From: Mannheimia glucosida
Lineage (GTDB): Bacteria; Pseudomonadota; Gammaproteobacteria; Enterobacterales; Pasteurellaceae
Direction: 5' to 3'
DNA length: 64,000 nt
Assembly: GCF_046267875.1 (NCBI RefSeq)
Contig: NZ_CP176502.1
Span: 2,299,904 to 2,363,903, forward strand
Each line of letters starts with the position of its first letter. The stretch's first letter is position 1. The position numbers were made by a program, and so were the translations under genes. The notes beneath the pieces are model-generated. The model saw nothing but the letters and a program-made list of their open reading frames with translations. It was not told the DNA's origin and did not search any database. Below are positions 35,161-43,541 of this stretch, piece by piece.

Positions 35161-36243
35161 CTAAGGTTGATCCGACAACGCCGCTAACTGATCCGCTTGA
35201 TATTCAGTGATAATCGGTTGGATCAGCTCGTCAATTTTGCCGTTCATCACTTCGTCTAAACGGTAAACAGTGAGGTTAATACGGTGGTCGGTCACACGCC
35301 CTTGCGGGTAGTTGTAAGTGCGGATTTTATCCGAACGGTCGCCCGAGCCAAGTAAGTTACGGCGGGTGTCCGCTTGCTCTGCCGCTTGGCGTTCCTGCTC
35401 GACTTGTACAATACGAGAGGCTAACACCGCCAACGCTTTGGCTTTATTTTTGTGTTGTGAACGCTCATCTTGGCACTCGACCACAATGCCGGTCGGAATA
35501 TGGGTAATCCGCACCGCAGAGTCGGTGGTATTAACGTGCTGTCCGCCTGCACCGGATGAGCGGTAAGTGTCAATTCGCAGATCAGATGGATTGATTTCCG
35601 GCATTTCGCTTTCCGGCAACTCTGGCATTACCGCTACGGTGCAAGCAGAGGTGTGAATACGCCCTTGTGATTCGGTTTTCGGCACACGTTGTACACGGTG
35701 TCCACCCGATTCAAATTTAAGCTGACCGTAAACGCCTTCGCCTGAAATTTTCACAATGATCTCTTTATATCCACCTTGTTCGCTCTCATTTGCCGACATT
35801 TCTTCAATCCGCCAGCGTTTGCTTTCGCAATAACGGCTGTACATACGGTATAAGTCGCCGGCAAAAATACCTGCCTCGTCACCGCCCGTTCCGGCACGGA
35901 TTTCAAGGAAGGCGTTGTATTCATCATTCGGATCTTTCGGCAACAATAAAATTTGTAAATGTTGCTCAAGATTCTCGATTTCAGCTTTGTTTTCCGCAAT
36001 TTCTTCCGCTGCCATATCCTTCATATCAGGATCATCGAGTAATAATTGGGCCTCTTCAATATCGTTGTTCAGCTTTTTCCAACGGTTAAAGGTGCCAACC
36101 ACTTCTTCTAATTGAGAATATTCTTTGGAATAAGCACGGAATTTGTCTTGATCGGAAATAATTGAGGCATCGCCAAGTAACGCCTGCAGTTCTTCGTGGC
36201 GTTCACTTAAACTTTCTAATTTATTGATAATTGAATCTTTCAT
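35161..36243 (-). CDS. prfA: Peptide chain release factor RF1
   Basis: A 360-residue protein that terminates translation at UAA and UAG. The catalytic loop RSSGAGGQHVNTTDSAVRIT is at about residue 227-246 and the N-terminal coiled segment and IRAGTGGDEA are as in E. coli. First gene of a short operon with prmC and sirB1. hemA, its usual upstream neighbour, is not here. Confidence 0.96.
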   Translation of the reverse strand: MKDSIINKLESLSERHEELQALLGDASIISDQDKFRAYSKEYSQLEEVVGTFNRWKKLNNDIEEAQLLLDDPDMKDMAAEEIAENKAEIENLEQHLQILLLPKDPNDEYNAFLEIRAGTGGDEAGIFAGDLYRMYSRYCESKRWRIEEMSANESEQGGYKEIIVKISGEGVYGQLKFESGGHRVQRVPKTESQGRIHTSACTVAVMPELPESEMPEINPSDLRIDTYRSSGAGGQHVNTTDSAVRITHIPTGIVVECQDERSQHKNKAKALAVLASRIVQVEQERQAAEQADTRRNLLGSGDRSDKIRTYNYPQGRVTDHRINLTVYRLDEVMNGKIDELIQPIITEYQADQLAALSDQP

Positions 36244-36267
36244 TTAAATTATCTCTTGCATATTAAG

Positions 36268-36292
36268 TAAGGCGAAAAATTTTCGCCTCTAC
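36268..36292. repeat. REP-like half element upstream of prfA
   Basis: Read on the minus strand GTAGAGGCGAAAATTTTTC followed by GCCTTAC is a hairpin with arms GGCGAAAA / TTTTCGCC. It shares GTAGAGGCG with the larger element at 14212-14279. Confidence 0.5.
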
Positions 36293-36338
36293 AGATTTTA
36301 AAAGAGTGAATAACTAACGGATTATAGCGGATTTCAGG

Positions 36339-36932
36339 CTAAAAATCTTGTTTAATCTCAAGCCAGTTTGCCAACATTTGCTGACCAAATTCAGTGATAA
36401 AAGACTCCGGGTGAAACTGCACGCCAAAAATCGGCAAATGTTGGTGCTTAAACGCCATTAACACATTTTGATCGCAAATTGCGGTCGGCACAAGCGGTGT
36501 ATTTTGCAAGGAATTTTGCAAAATGCCCCAAGAGTGATACAGCCCAACTTTCAACTGCTCAGGTAAGCCTTTAAATATGGGGTTCGGCTCAATTTGAGTG
36601 AGTGTGCGTTGCTGCCCGTGTCTAACATCTTTTAAGTTATACAACGTGCCGCCAAAAAACTCGCAAATCGTTTGATGCCCCAAGCAAACGCCTAGAATTG
36701 ATTTAGTTTGATGATAACGCTCCAACATCGCAAAAGTTTGTGGATAGGCTCTCGGCACATCAGGGCCGGGCGAAATCAAAATATGGCTAAAATGCTCCAC
36801 CTCATTGAGGTCAAGCTCTTCAACCAGCACCACTTTCGCCGGCACATCAAGCTTACGGAGTAAATCCACTAAGTTAAAGGTGAAAGAGTCGTGGTTGTCG
36901 ATGATTAATAGTTTTTTTTGCATTTTGTTCAT
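36339..36932 (-). CDS. pabA: Aminodeoxychorismate synthase glutamine amidotransferase PabA
   Basis: A 197-residue class-I glutaminase that supplies ammonia to PabB for p-aminobenzoate, a folate precursor. IDNHDSFTFNLVDLL, ILISPGPDVPRAYP, the nucleophile in GVCLGHQTI (about residue 86) and FGVQFHPESF complete the triad. TrpG is nearly identical in form; the nearby pabB and pabC decide the name. Neither the ATG at 36932 nor the one at 36923 has a clear ribosome site. Confidence 0.82.
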   Translation of the reverse strand: MNKMQKKLLIIDNHDSFTFNLVDLLRKLDVPAKVVLVEELDLNEVEHFSHILISPGPDVPRAYPQTFAMLERYHQTKSILGVCLGHQTICEFFGGTLYNLKDVRHGQQRTLTQIEPNPIFKGLPEQLKVGLYHSWGILQNSLQNTPLVPTAICDQNVLMAFKHQHLPIFGVQFHPESFITEFGQQMLANWLEIKQDF

Positions 36933-36949
36933 TATTTAGTTATTTCATT

Positions 36950-37104
36950 CAAATCTCCACCTCCCCTCTTTGTCTAAAGAGGGGTAATCATTCAGAGGAG
37001 GTATTTAATTCCATCTGGCTATTTATTTTACTAACTAAAGATGAAGTTATGAATTTCGGAGATCTAGTTCCCCTCTTTAGACAAAGAGGGGATAGGGGAG
37101 ATTT
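36950..37104. mobile_element. MITE-like element with ~35-bp terminal inverted repeats
   Basis: A 155-base element with outer arms 36950-36984 and 37070-37104 that are inverted copies with very few differences, beginning CAAATCTCC. Each arm contains an inner palindrome CCCCTCTTT-GTCT-AAAGAGGGG, so each can also fold by itself. The AT-rich centre has no open frame. It fills the whole gap between rmuC (stop two bases away) and pabA. No target-site duplication is obvious. Size and structure fit a non-autonomous element. Confidence 0.65.
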
Positions 37105-37106
37105 GA

Positions 37107-38726
37107 CTATTCTTCCAATAATTCTCTCGATACTATTTCCAATTTAATAGTATCCACCTCGTTTTCAATTAGCTCAACCTGCGGCACAATTTGGCTTGCT
37201 TTGCTGGAAAGATGTTGGAATCGTTCCACTTTGCCCAGTAAGCCTTGCCGCCCCACTAACGAGGTAACGGTCTGATTGTATTGATTATTTGCGGTATTTA
37301 GCGTGTTACCTAACTTAGCTAACCGATCGGCAACTGCACACACTTGGTTGTAAATTTCGCCGGCTTTTTCGCTGATTTCACGAGCCTCGCTGTTGCCTCG
37401 TTCAATCCGCCATAAATTAGCGACCGTGCGTAAAATCGGCATTAAAGTGGTGTGAGAAACCAAAATCACATTGCGTTCATAACCAAAGTTAAACAGTTGC
37501 GGATCGTGCTTCATCGCCTCAATATAAGCCGGTTCAATCGGAATAAACATCAGCACAAAATCCGGGCTTTTAATGCCTAATAATGCACTGTAGTTCTTCC
37601 TAGACAACCCCTCAATATGATTTCGTAGCGAACGGCAATGTTCGTCTAAGGCTTGAGAAATTGCAAAATTTTCCTCAGTTCTGACCGCTTGATCGTATGC
37701 CACTAACGAGACTTTGCTGTCAATAATCAGATGTTTTTGATCCGGCAAATGCACCACAAAATCGGGGGCAAAACGTCTCCCCTCTTCATCACGAAAACTC
37801 TCTTGGGCTTGGTAATGCTCGCCTGCGAGTAAACCGGCAGATTGCAATGCACTTTCAAGTTGTACTTCGCCCCAGTTGCCGGCAATTTTATTATTGCCTT
37901 TTAATGCCGTTGCCAGATTTTGTGCCTCTTCCGACATTGAAACGCCAATTTGCAGCACCCGCTTAATTTCAGCTTCTAAATTTGCCGAGCCTTTGAGCGA
38001 CTCACTATGTACCTCATTCACCCGTTTTTGAAAGCCTTCAATTTGCTCTTTGAACGGTTTCAGTAGTGCTTCTAACGAGCTTTGGTTTGTTTCACTAAAA
38101 CGCTTGCTTTTTTCGTCAAGAATTTGTTGAGCCAAATGTTGAAATTCCACATTAAGCTGTTGTTTTACCTCAATAAAATTGCGTTGTTGTGCTTCAAAAT
38201 TTGCCTGTTTTTCCGACAGCGTAGTACGCAGTTCGGTCAGCTCGTTTTGTACCTCGTTTAAACGGCTAAATAACGCTTGATTTTCCCGCTCTTTAGTTGA
38301 GAGTGAACTTTGGCTAAATTGTAGCTGTTCTTCCAAACTTTCTGCCTTTGCTTGGGAAGAACCCACACGTTCTTTTAGCTCATTAATATAGCGTTCCAGC
38401 TGGTTTTCTTGCTGTTCGGCAAGCTCGATTTTTTGTTGGAATCGTTGCAGTTGCCCGTCTCGCTCGTTTAAACGTTCACTCATTGCTTCATATTTGGTCT
38501 GTTGCTGAATTGCCCACTGCTCAAGCTGATTTTTTTCTTGAGCCAACACCTCATATTTTTGCTGAATTTGTTCAAAATTTTCGGTGATTTTGCCAAGATC
38601 TTGGCTTAATTCGTAGACATCTCGCTGATAACGGGATTTCAAGAAAAAGAGATAAACGCCTACCAGCACACAAACGGCAAGGGCGATGTAGATCCCAATT
38701 TCTTGAAAATGAATGGTGTTGTTCAT
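37107..38726 (-). CDS. rmuC: RmuC family DNA recombination protein
   Basis: A 539-residue protein with one N-terminal membrane helix (about residues 9-28), a long coiled coil rich in Gln and Glu (about 35-200) and a C-terminal nuclease-like domain with APDFVVHLPDQKHLIIDSK, a PD-(D/E)XK-type core. RmuC limits rearrangement at inverted repeats in E. coli. The ATG at 38726 has AAGG upstream and begins just before the helix; the frame continues to 38774 but overlaps the promoter side of pabB. Confidence 0.88.
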   Translation of the reverse strand: MNNTIHFQEIGIYIALAVCVLVGVYLFFLKSRYQRDVYELSQDLGKITENFEQIQQKYEVLAQEKNQLEQWAIQQQTKYEAMSERLNERDGQLQRFQQKIELAEQQENQLERYINELKERVGSSQAKAESLEEQLQFSQSSLSTKERENQALFSRLNEVQNELTELRTTLSEKQANFEAQQRNFIEVKQQLNVEFQHLAQQILDEKSKRFSETNQSSLEALLKPFKEQIEGFQKRVNEVHSESLKGSANLEAEIKRVLQIGVSMSEEAQNLATALKGNNKIAGNWGEVQLESALQSAGLLAGEHYQAQESFRDEEGRRFAPDFVVHLPDQKHLIIDSKVSLVAYDQAVRTEENFAISQALDEHCRSLRNHIEGLSRKNYSALLGIKSPDFVLMFIPIEPAYIEAMKHDPQLFNFGYERNVILVSHTTLMPILRTVANLWRIERGNSEAREISEKAGEIYNQVCAVADRLAKLGNTLNTANNQYNQTVTSLVGRQGLLGKVERFQHLSSKASQIVPQVELIENEVDTIKLEIVSRELLEE

Positions 38727-38790
38727 CGGTAAAACCTTTTTTAAAAAATGCTTTTCAAATCTATTGCTTTGCATTATAACAGAGCTTTTG

Positions 38791-39798
38791 ATGATTCAGC
38801 CAATTTCAGCCATTGTGTTTTCTATGCAAGATTTTATTCACCAAGCCAATCACTACGGGCAAGCAAAACGCCCTTTTTTCTTTTTAATTGATTTTGAGCA
38901 GCAAAAGCCACTTATTTTTCCGCTAGAACAGGCTCACGCAAGCGGTCTTTTTTTTGAATTTTTTGGCAAATCGAATCTCGAAAAGCCGGTTGAAAAACCG
39001 ACTAAAGCTTTTGAATTATCGGCAAATCCGATTCTGTTTAGCGAATACCAAACTGGGTTTGAATTAGTGAAAAAGGAAATTCAAGCCGGCAATAGCTACT
39101 TGCTGAATTTAAGCTACCCGACTGCGATTGAAACCAATTATTCATTGGCGGAAATTTTTGCCGCCAGCAAAGCAAAATATAAATGTTATTTGCAAGACCG
39201 ATTCGTCTGTTTTTCACCGGAATGCTTTGTGCGAATTGAAAATAACCGCATTTTTTCCTACCCGATGAAAGGCACAATTAATGCAAATGAGGAAAATGCC
39301 GAGCAGAAATTAATGGCTTCGGAAAAAGAGTTTACCGAGCATAATACCATTGTAGATTTGATCCGAAATGACCTGGCGTTAGTGGCGAAAAATATTGAAG
39401 TGACGAAATACCGTTATGTGGAAAAAGTCGAAACCCATCGAGGGGCAATTTTGCAGACAAGTTCTGAGATCTGCGGCGAACTTGCTGAAAATTGGCAAGA
39501 AAATATCGGTTCGATATTAGCAAAATTACTACCTGCCGGCTCCATTAGCGGTGCACCGAAAGAGAAAACGGTTTCGATTATTCAGCAAGCGGAATTAGGA
39601 AAACGGGGTTACTACACCGGTATTTTTGGCTATTTTGATGGCGAGAGCTTAGAAAGTGCGGTGGCAATTCGTTACATTGCTCAAACTGCAAACGGGCTTG
39701 TGTTTCATAGCGGTGGTGGCATTACCTCACAAAGCGTGTTAGCCGAGGAATATAATGAAATGTTAGAGAAAGTCTATGTGCCGATTTCCGCTATTTGA
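38791..39798 (+). CDS. pabB: Aminodeoxychorismate synthase component I PabB (compact)
   Basis: A 335-residue chorismate-binding enzyme; with PabA it makes 4-amino-4-deoxychorismate. Motifs: SYLLNLSYPT, VDLIRNDLALVAK, the catalytic PAGSISGAPKEKT (about residue 250-262), RGYYTGIFGYFDG and SGGGITSQSVLAEEYNE. It is about 120 residues shorter than E. coli PabB, lacking the N-terminal region, as in H. influenzae. ATG 38791 follows AGAG; the upstream open frame overlaps rmuC's 5' end. It overlaps pabC by 23 bases. Confidence 0.85.
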   Translation: MIQPISAIVFSMQDFIHQANHYGQAKRPFFFLIDFEQQKPLIFPLEQAHASGLFFEFFGKSNLEKPVEKPTKAFELSANPILFSEYQTGFELVKKEIQAGNSYLLNLSYPTAIETNYSLAEIFAASKAKYKCYLQDRFVCFSPECFVRIENNRIFSYPMKGTINANEENAEQKLMASEKEFTEHNTIVDLIRNDLALVAKNIEVTKYRYVEKVETHRGAILQTSSEICGELAENWQENIGSILAKLLPAGSISGAPKEKTVSIIQQAELGKRGYYTGIFGYFDGESLESAVAIRYIAQTANGLVFHSGGGITSQSVLAEEYNEMLEKVYVPISAI

Positions 39799-40396
39799 AA
39801 CCCTTTCGATTATTGACGGACAAGTTCAGAACTTGCAATATCATCAGCAACGTTTTGAGCAAGCAACACAAGAATATTTCGATTATGAACCTCGTTTTAG
39901 GCTCGCTGATATTTTAGTTGTGCCAGAGGCTTATCAACAGGGAAAAGTACGTTGTCGAATAGATTATAACGCAACAGAATTTGAGCTGAAATTTTTTGCT
40001 TATTCGCCCAAAAAAGTAGAACGTTTTCGCTTGGTTGAGGTGGAAAATTGGGATTATCACCTCAAATTTAGCGACCGCAAGCGGTTTGATTTGCTCCCTA
40101 TTTTGCAAAATGAAGAAGTGATTATTCTTAATAACGGCTATGTAAGTGATTGCTCCATCGGCAATTTACTGTTCCTAAAACAAGGGATTTGGTATAGCCC
40201 ACAACATTATTTGCTCAAAGGTACACAACTTAGTAAATTGCTTGATGAGGGGAAAGTCGTTTTAGCCAAAATAGCCAAACAAGATTTGCATCAATATGAA
40301 AAAATTATGTTGATTAATGCTCTTAATCCCTTTGAGGAACCAAGGGCATTGCCTTGCTCGCAAATTTATTTTTGTGATCTTGATCGAAAATCCTAA
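39776..40396 (+). CDS. Aminodeoxychorismate lyase-like (class IV aminotransferase fold)
   Basis: A 206-residue protein of the class-IV PLP fold, shorter than E. coli PabC (269). PLFETLSIIDGQVQNLQYHQ at the start, a lysine in YHLKFSDRKRFD that fits the PLP site, and LNNGYVSDCSIGNLLFLKQG. It overlaps the end of pabB by 23 bases and so most likely releases pyruvate from aminodeoxychorismate to give p-aminobenzoate. The small size leaves some doubt about activity. Confidence 0.75.
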   Translation: MCRFPLFETLSIIDGQVQNLQYHQQRFEQATQEYFDYEPRFRLADILVVPEAYQQGKVRCRIDYNATEFELKFFAYSPKKVERFRLVEVENWDYHLKFSDRKRFDLLPILQNEEVIILNNGYVSDCSIGNLLFLKQGIWYSPQHYLLKGTQLSKLLDEGKVVLAKIAKQDLHQYEKIMLINALNPFEEPRALPCSQIYFCDLDRKS

Positions 40397-40404
40397 AAAA
40401 ATGC

Positions 40405-40443
40405 TTGCAACTGGATAAGTAAATACTATAATAATATACAGTT
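40405..40443 (+). promoter_or_regulatory. recA promoter with SOS box
   Basis: A -35 TTGCAA (40405-40410), 16 bases, and a -10 TATAAT (40427-40432). Overlapping the -10, TACTATAATAATATACAGTT (40424-40443) is a LexA-type site: CTGT-N8-ACAG with one change (CTaT). LexA bound there would block the promoter. Confidence 0.72.
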
Positions 40444-40496
40444 ATTTTGTAGCAACAAGCGGTTGCTTTTAGATAAAAGTTTACAAAGGATAGAAT

Positions 40497-41603
40497 ATGG
40501 CAGAGAAAAAAAGTCAAAAGAACACGCCGGTTAAACAGGTTGATCCGGAACAAAAAGAAAAAGCGTTGGCAGCCGCATTAGCTCAAATTGAAAAGCAATT
40601 TGGCAAAGGCTCAATTATGAAGTTAGGCGATACTCAAGCCCTTGATATTGAAGCAGTTTCAACCGGTTCTCTTGGTTTAGACTCAGCATTAGGCATTGGT
40701 GGTTTACCAATGGGTCGTATTGTGGAAATTTATGGGCCGGAATCTTCAGGTAAAACCACATTAACTTTATCTGTGGTGGCTCAAGCCCAAAAAAATGGTA
40801 AAACTTGTGCCTTTATTGATGCCGAACACGCACTTGATCCTATTTATGCCCGTAAGTTAGGGGTAGATACAGATGGATTATTAATTTCGCAACCGGATAA
40901 CGGCGAACAAGCCTTAGAAATTTGTGATGCGTTAGTTCGCTCTGGTGCGGTTGATGTGATTATTGTGGACTCTGTTGCGGCACTTACACCAAAAGCAGAA
41001 ATTGAAGGCGATATGGGTGATTCCCATATGGGTTTACAAGCTCGTTTAATGTCACAAGCATTGCGTAAATTAACAGCTAATATCAAAGCAACCAACTGCT
41101 TGGTGATTTTCATTAACCAAATTCGTATGAAAATCGGGGTAATGTTTGGTAACCCTGAAACTACAACCGGTGGTAATGCTCTGAAATTCTATGCTTCCGT
41201 ACGTTTAGATATTCGCCGTTCAGGCGTAGTAAAAGACGGTGATGAGGTTATCGGTAGCGAAACAAAAGTGAAAATTGTGAAAAACAAGGTTGCTCCACCG
41301 TTCCGTGAAGTGCAATTTGATATTATGTACGGTGAAGGCATTGCCCGTATGAATGAATTGCTCATATTGGCTGAATCTCACGGCTTTATTAATAAGGCAG
41401 GCGCTTGGTTCTCTTATGAAGGTGAGAAAATCGGTCAGGGTAAAAATAATGCGATTAAATGGTTAAAAGAACACCCTGAAGTGGCGAGTAAAATTGAGCA
41501 AGATATTCGAAATCTACTCATTTCAAACCCGACTTTTACAGCTACTCCGGATTCTGAAAATGCAGACAATGCAGATGATGAATTCAGTGAAGAAGAACTT
41601 TAA
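40497..41603 (+). CDS. recA: Recombinase RecA
   Basis: A 368-residue strand-exchange ATPase and LexA coprotease. Walker A GPESSGKTT, Walker B VIIVDSVAAL, the L2 region FINQIRMKIGVMFGNPETTT and the acidic C-terminus (DNADDEFSEEEL) are all present. AAAGGA precedes the ATG. It has an SOS-type promoter upstream and recX downstream behind a hairpin, the common recA-recX layout. Confidence 0.97.
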   Translation: MAEKKSQKNTPVKQVDPEQKEKALAAALAQIEKQFGKGSIMKLGDTQALDIEAVSTGSLGLDSALGIGGLPMGRIVEIYGPESSGKTTLTLSVVAQAQKNGKTCAFIDAEHALDPIYARKLGVDTDGLLISQPDNGEQALEICDALVRSGAVDVIIVDSVAALTPKAEIEGDMGDSHMGLQARLMSQALRKLTANIKATNCLVIFINQIRMKIGVMFGNPETTTGGNALKFYASVRLDIRRSGVVKDGDEVIGSETKVKIVKNKVAPPFREVQFDIMYGEGIARMNELLILAESHGFINKAGAWFSYEGEKIGQGKNNAIKWLKEHPEVASKIEQDIRNLLISNPTFTATPDSENADNADDEFSEEEL

Positions 41604-41613
41604 TTAAATGTAT

Positions 41614-41646
41614 GCGGTTTTCGCTCAACGTGAAAATCGCATTTTT
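41614..41646 (+). terminator. Hairpin between recA and recX
   Basis: GCGGTTTTC, nine-base loop, GAAAATCGC, followed by ATTTTTATTT. It begins ten bases after the recA stop and ends before the chosen recX start, so recX is probably expressed by partial readthrough, as in E. coli. Confidence 0.7.
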
Positions 41647-41661
41647 ATTTATAACCGACAA

Positions 41662-42138
41662 ATGACAACATCTACTGCTAAAACAAATAAATACAGTGCT
41701 ACGAATTATCTGCTATATTTGCTATCAAAACGAGATTACAGCGAGCAAGAATTGCGGCAAAAACTCAAGCAAAAAGAGTATGATATAGCGGATATTGATA
41801 GTGCTATTGAAAAAGCCCAAACTAATCAGTGGCAAAGTGATGAACGCTTTTGTACCGCTTTTATCCGTTATCGTTCAATGCAAGGCATCGGTCCTCGCCG
41901 TTTAAAACAAGAGCTAAAACTTAAAGGGGTGAAAGATTGGTTAATTAATCAAGAATTAGAAAACGCCGAAGTGGATTGGTTTGAATTAGCAGAGCAAATT
42001 TTTGAGAAAAAACGATCGCTTGTATGGGATCTGAAAGCAAAGCAGAAAATGTGGCGATTTATGGTCAGCCGTGGTTTTTATAACGATCATTTTAGTCATT
42101 TAATGGATCTGGATTATAGTAGCGATGAATATGAATAG
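41662..42138 (+). CDS. recX: RecA regulator RecX
   Basis: A 158-residue helical protein that caps RecA filaments. LLSKRDYSEQELRQKLKQKE and FIRYRSMQGIGPRRLKQELK are the family repeats; DWFELAEQIFEKK and FMVSRGFYNDHF follow. The frame opens at 41608, but that part would encode the terminator hairpin, so I use the ATG at 41662. Its end overlaps the next gene by 14 bases. Confidence 0.87.
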   Translation: MTTSTAKTNKYSATNYLLYLLSKRDYSEQELRQKLKQKEYDIADIDSAIEKAQTNQWQSDERFCTAFIRYRSMQGIGPRRLKQELKLKGVKDWLINQELENAEVDWFELAEQIFEKKRSLVWDLKAKQKMWRFMVSRGFYNDHFSHLMDLDYSSDEYE

Positions 42139-42442
42139 AGAGAAAATTACCTTTTTCAGCCGATTTGAAGCCGATATTTTAAGCGGTAAAAAAACAATTA
42201 CGATTCGGGATAAATCAGAGTCTTACTTTCAACCAAACCAAGAATTAGCGGTTTTTACCAACGAAACTGATAGATTTTTCGCCAATATTAAAGTGCTGTC
42301 GGTAACACCTATTACGTTTGATGAGTTAAACGAGCAACAGGCTCGGCAAGAAAATATGAGCTTAGCCGAATTGAAACAAGTTATTCGAGAGATTTATCCG
42401 AATGACAATGCGTTTTTTGTGATTGAATTTATGCTTATTTAG
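42125..42442 (+). CDS. yqfB: ASCH-domain N4-acetylcytidine amidohydrolase YqfB
   Basis: A 105-residue ASCH-domain protein close to E. coli YqfB: ITFFSRFEADILSGKKTITI, RDKSESYF, QENMSLAELKQVIREIYP and FFVIEF. The lysine, threonine and glutamate used by YqfB to hydrolyse N4-acetylcytidine are retained. The start could be ATG 42125 or 42131; neither has a good ribosome site, and overlap with recX suggests coupling. Confidence 0.82.
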   Translation: MNMNREKITFFSRFEADILSGKKTITIRDKSESYFQPNQELAVFTNETDRFFANIKVLSVTPITFDELNEQQARQENMSLAELKQVIREIYPNDNAFFVIEFMLI

Positions 42443-42451
42443 TGAATTCGT

Positions 42452-42988
42452 ATGGTGCTTTTTAAATCAACCAAACAGACCGAAATCTGCCCACAATGTG
42501 GCTCGCCCTTGCAAATTAAGCAAGGTAAAAAAGGGTTATTTTTGGGTTGTTTAGCTTACCCCGATTGCGATTATATTAAGCCCTTACACCAAGCCAGCCA
42601 CGTTATTAAGGAATTAGATGAACTTTGCCCGGAATGTGGTGGAAAGTTACAATTAAAACAGGGAAATTATGGCATTTTTATCGGCTGTAGCCATTATCCT
42701 GAATGCCATTTTATCGTCCACGAAGAAGCTGAAGTTGAAGAAGAGTTTGAGTGCCCGGAATGCCAAACTCATAAACTGGTGGCAAGGAAAGGGCGTTCCG
42801 GTAAAACATTTTATGGTTGTGCCGGTTTTCCAAACTGCAAATTCACTCTAGCCGGCAAGCCGGTTAAACATCAATGCGATGTATGTGGCTCTAAATTGGC
42901 AAGCGTGAGAAAAGTAAAAGGCAAATTAAGCTATATTTGTGCCAATAAACGCTGTCAGAAACAAACAGAAGTTGAAGAAAATGAATAA
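42452..42988 (+). CDS. yrdD: Topoisomerase-type zinc-ribbon protein YrdD
   Basis: A 178-residue protein made of about four C4 zinc ribbons: CPQCGS..GCLAYPDC, CPECGG..GCSHYPEC, CPECQT..GCAGFPNC and CDVCGS..CANKRC. These resemble the C-terminal DNA-binding ribbons of topoisomerase I, without the enzyme. Role not established; E. coli has the same order yrdD-tsaC-aroE. Its stop overlaps the tsaC start (ATGAATAA). Confidence 0.85.
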   Translation: MVLFKSTKQTEICPQCGSPLQIKQGKKGLFLGCLAYPDCDYIKPLHQASHVIKELDELCPECGGKLQLKQGNYGIFIGCSHYPECHFIVHEEAEVEEEFECPECQTHKLVARKGRSGKTFYGCAGFPNCKFTLAGKPVKHQCDVCGSKLASVRKVKGKLSYICANKRCQKQTEVEENE

Positions 42989-43535
42989 TTTTTTAGATAT
43001 TATTAACCAACTGAAACAGAATGAAGTAATTGCTTACCCAACCGAAGCGGTTTTTGGCTTAGGCTGTAATCCGCAAAGTGAAACTGCCGTTCGTAAATTG
43101 CTTGCATTAAAGCAACGCCCTGAGGAAAAAGGGTTAATTTTACTGGCTTCCGATTTGAAGTATCTGCTTCCTTATATTGATGAAACTCGAATGACGGAGC
43201 AGGCTTGGCAACGCCTAAGCCATATTGGCGAGCAGGCAATTACTTGGATCGTACCGGTTAAAAATACTGTGCCAAGTTACCTCACCGGCAAATTTGATTC
43301 TATTGCCGTACGTTTATGTAATGTGCCGGCGGTGGTTCAGTTGTGTGAGGCAAGCGGCGTTGCGTTGACCTCTACCAGTGCCAATTTGAGCGGAGAACCA
43401 CCTTGCCGCAATGTAAAAGAAGTCATCGATCAGTTTGGTCAAGATTTTCCTGTATTACACGCAGACACGCTAGGTAGAGAAAACCCTTCCGAAATTCGAG
43501 ATATTTTCAGCCAACAGATTTTTAGACAAGGATAA
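42981..43535 (+). CDS. tsaC: Threonylcarbamoyl-AMP synthase TsaC
   Basis: A 184-residue YrdC-fold enzyme making threonylcarbamoyl-AMP from Thr, bicarbonate and ATP, the first step of t6A37 in tRNAs reading ANN codons. VIAYPTEAVFGLGCNP, ALKQRPEEKGLILLAS and VALTSTSANLSGEPP are typical. The ATG at 42981 starts inside the last codons of yrdD and gives normal length; open frame upstream is within yrdD. Confidence 0.92.
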   Translation: MNNFLDIINQLKQNEVIAYPTEAVFGLGCNPQSETAVRKLLALKQRPEEKGLILLASDLKYLLPYIDETRMTEQAWQRLSHIGEQAITWIVPVKNTVPSYLTGKFDSIAVRLCNVPAVVQLCEASGVALTSTSANLSGEPPCRNVKEVIDQFGQDFPVLHADTLGRENPSEIRDIFSQQIFRQG

Positions 43536-43541
43536 GCCGAA

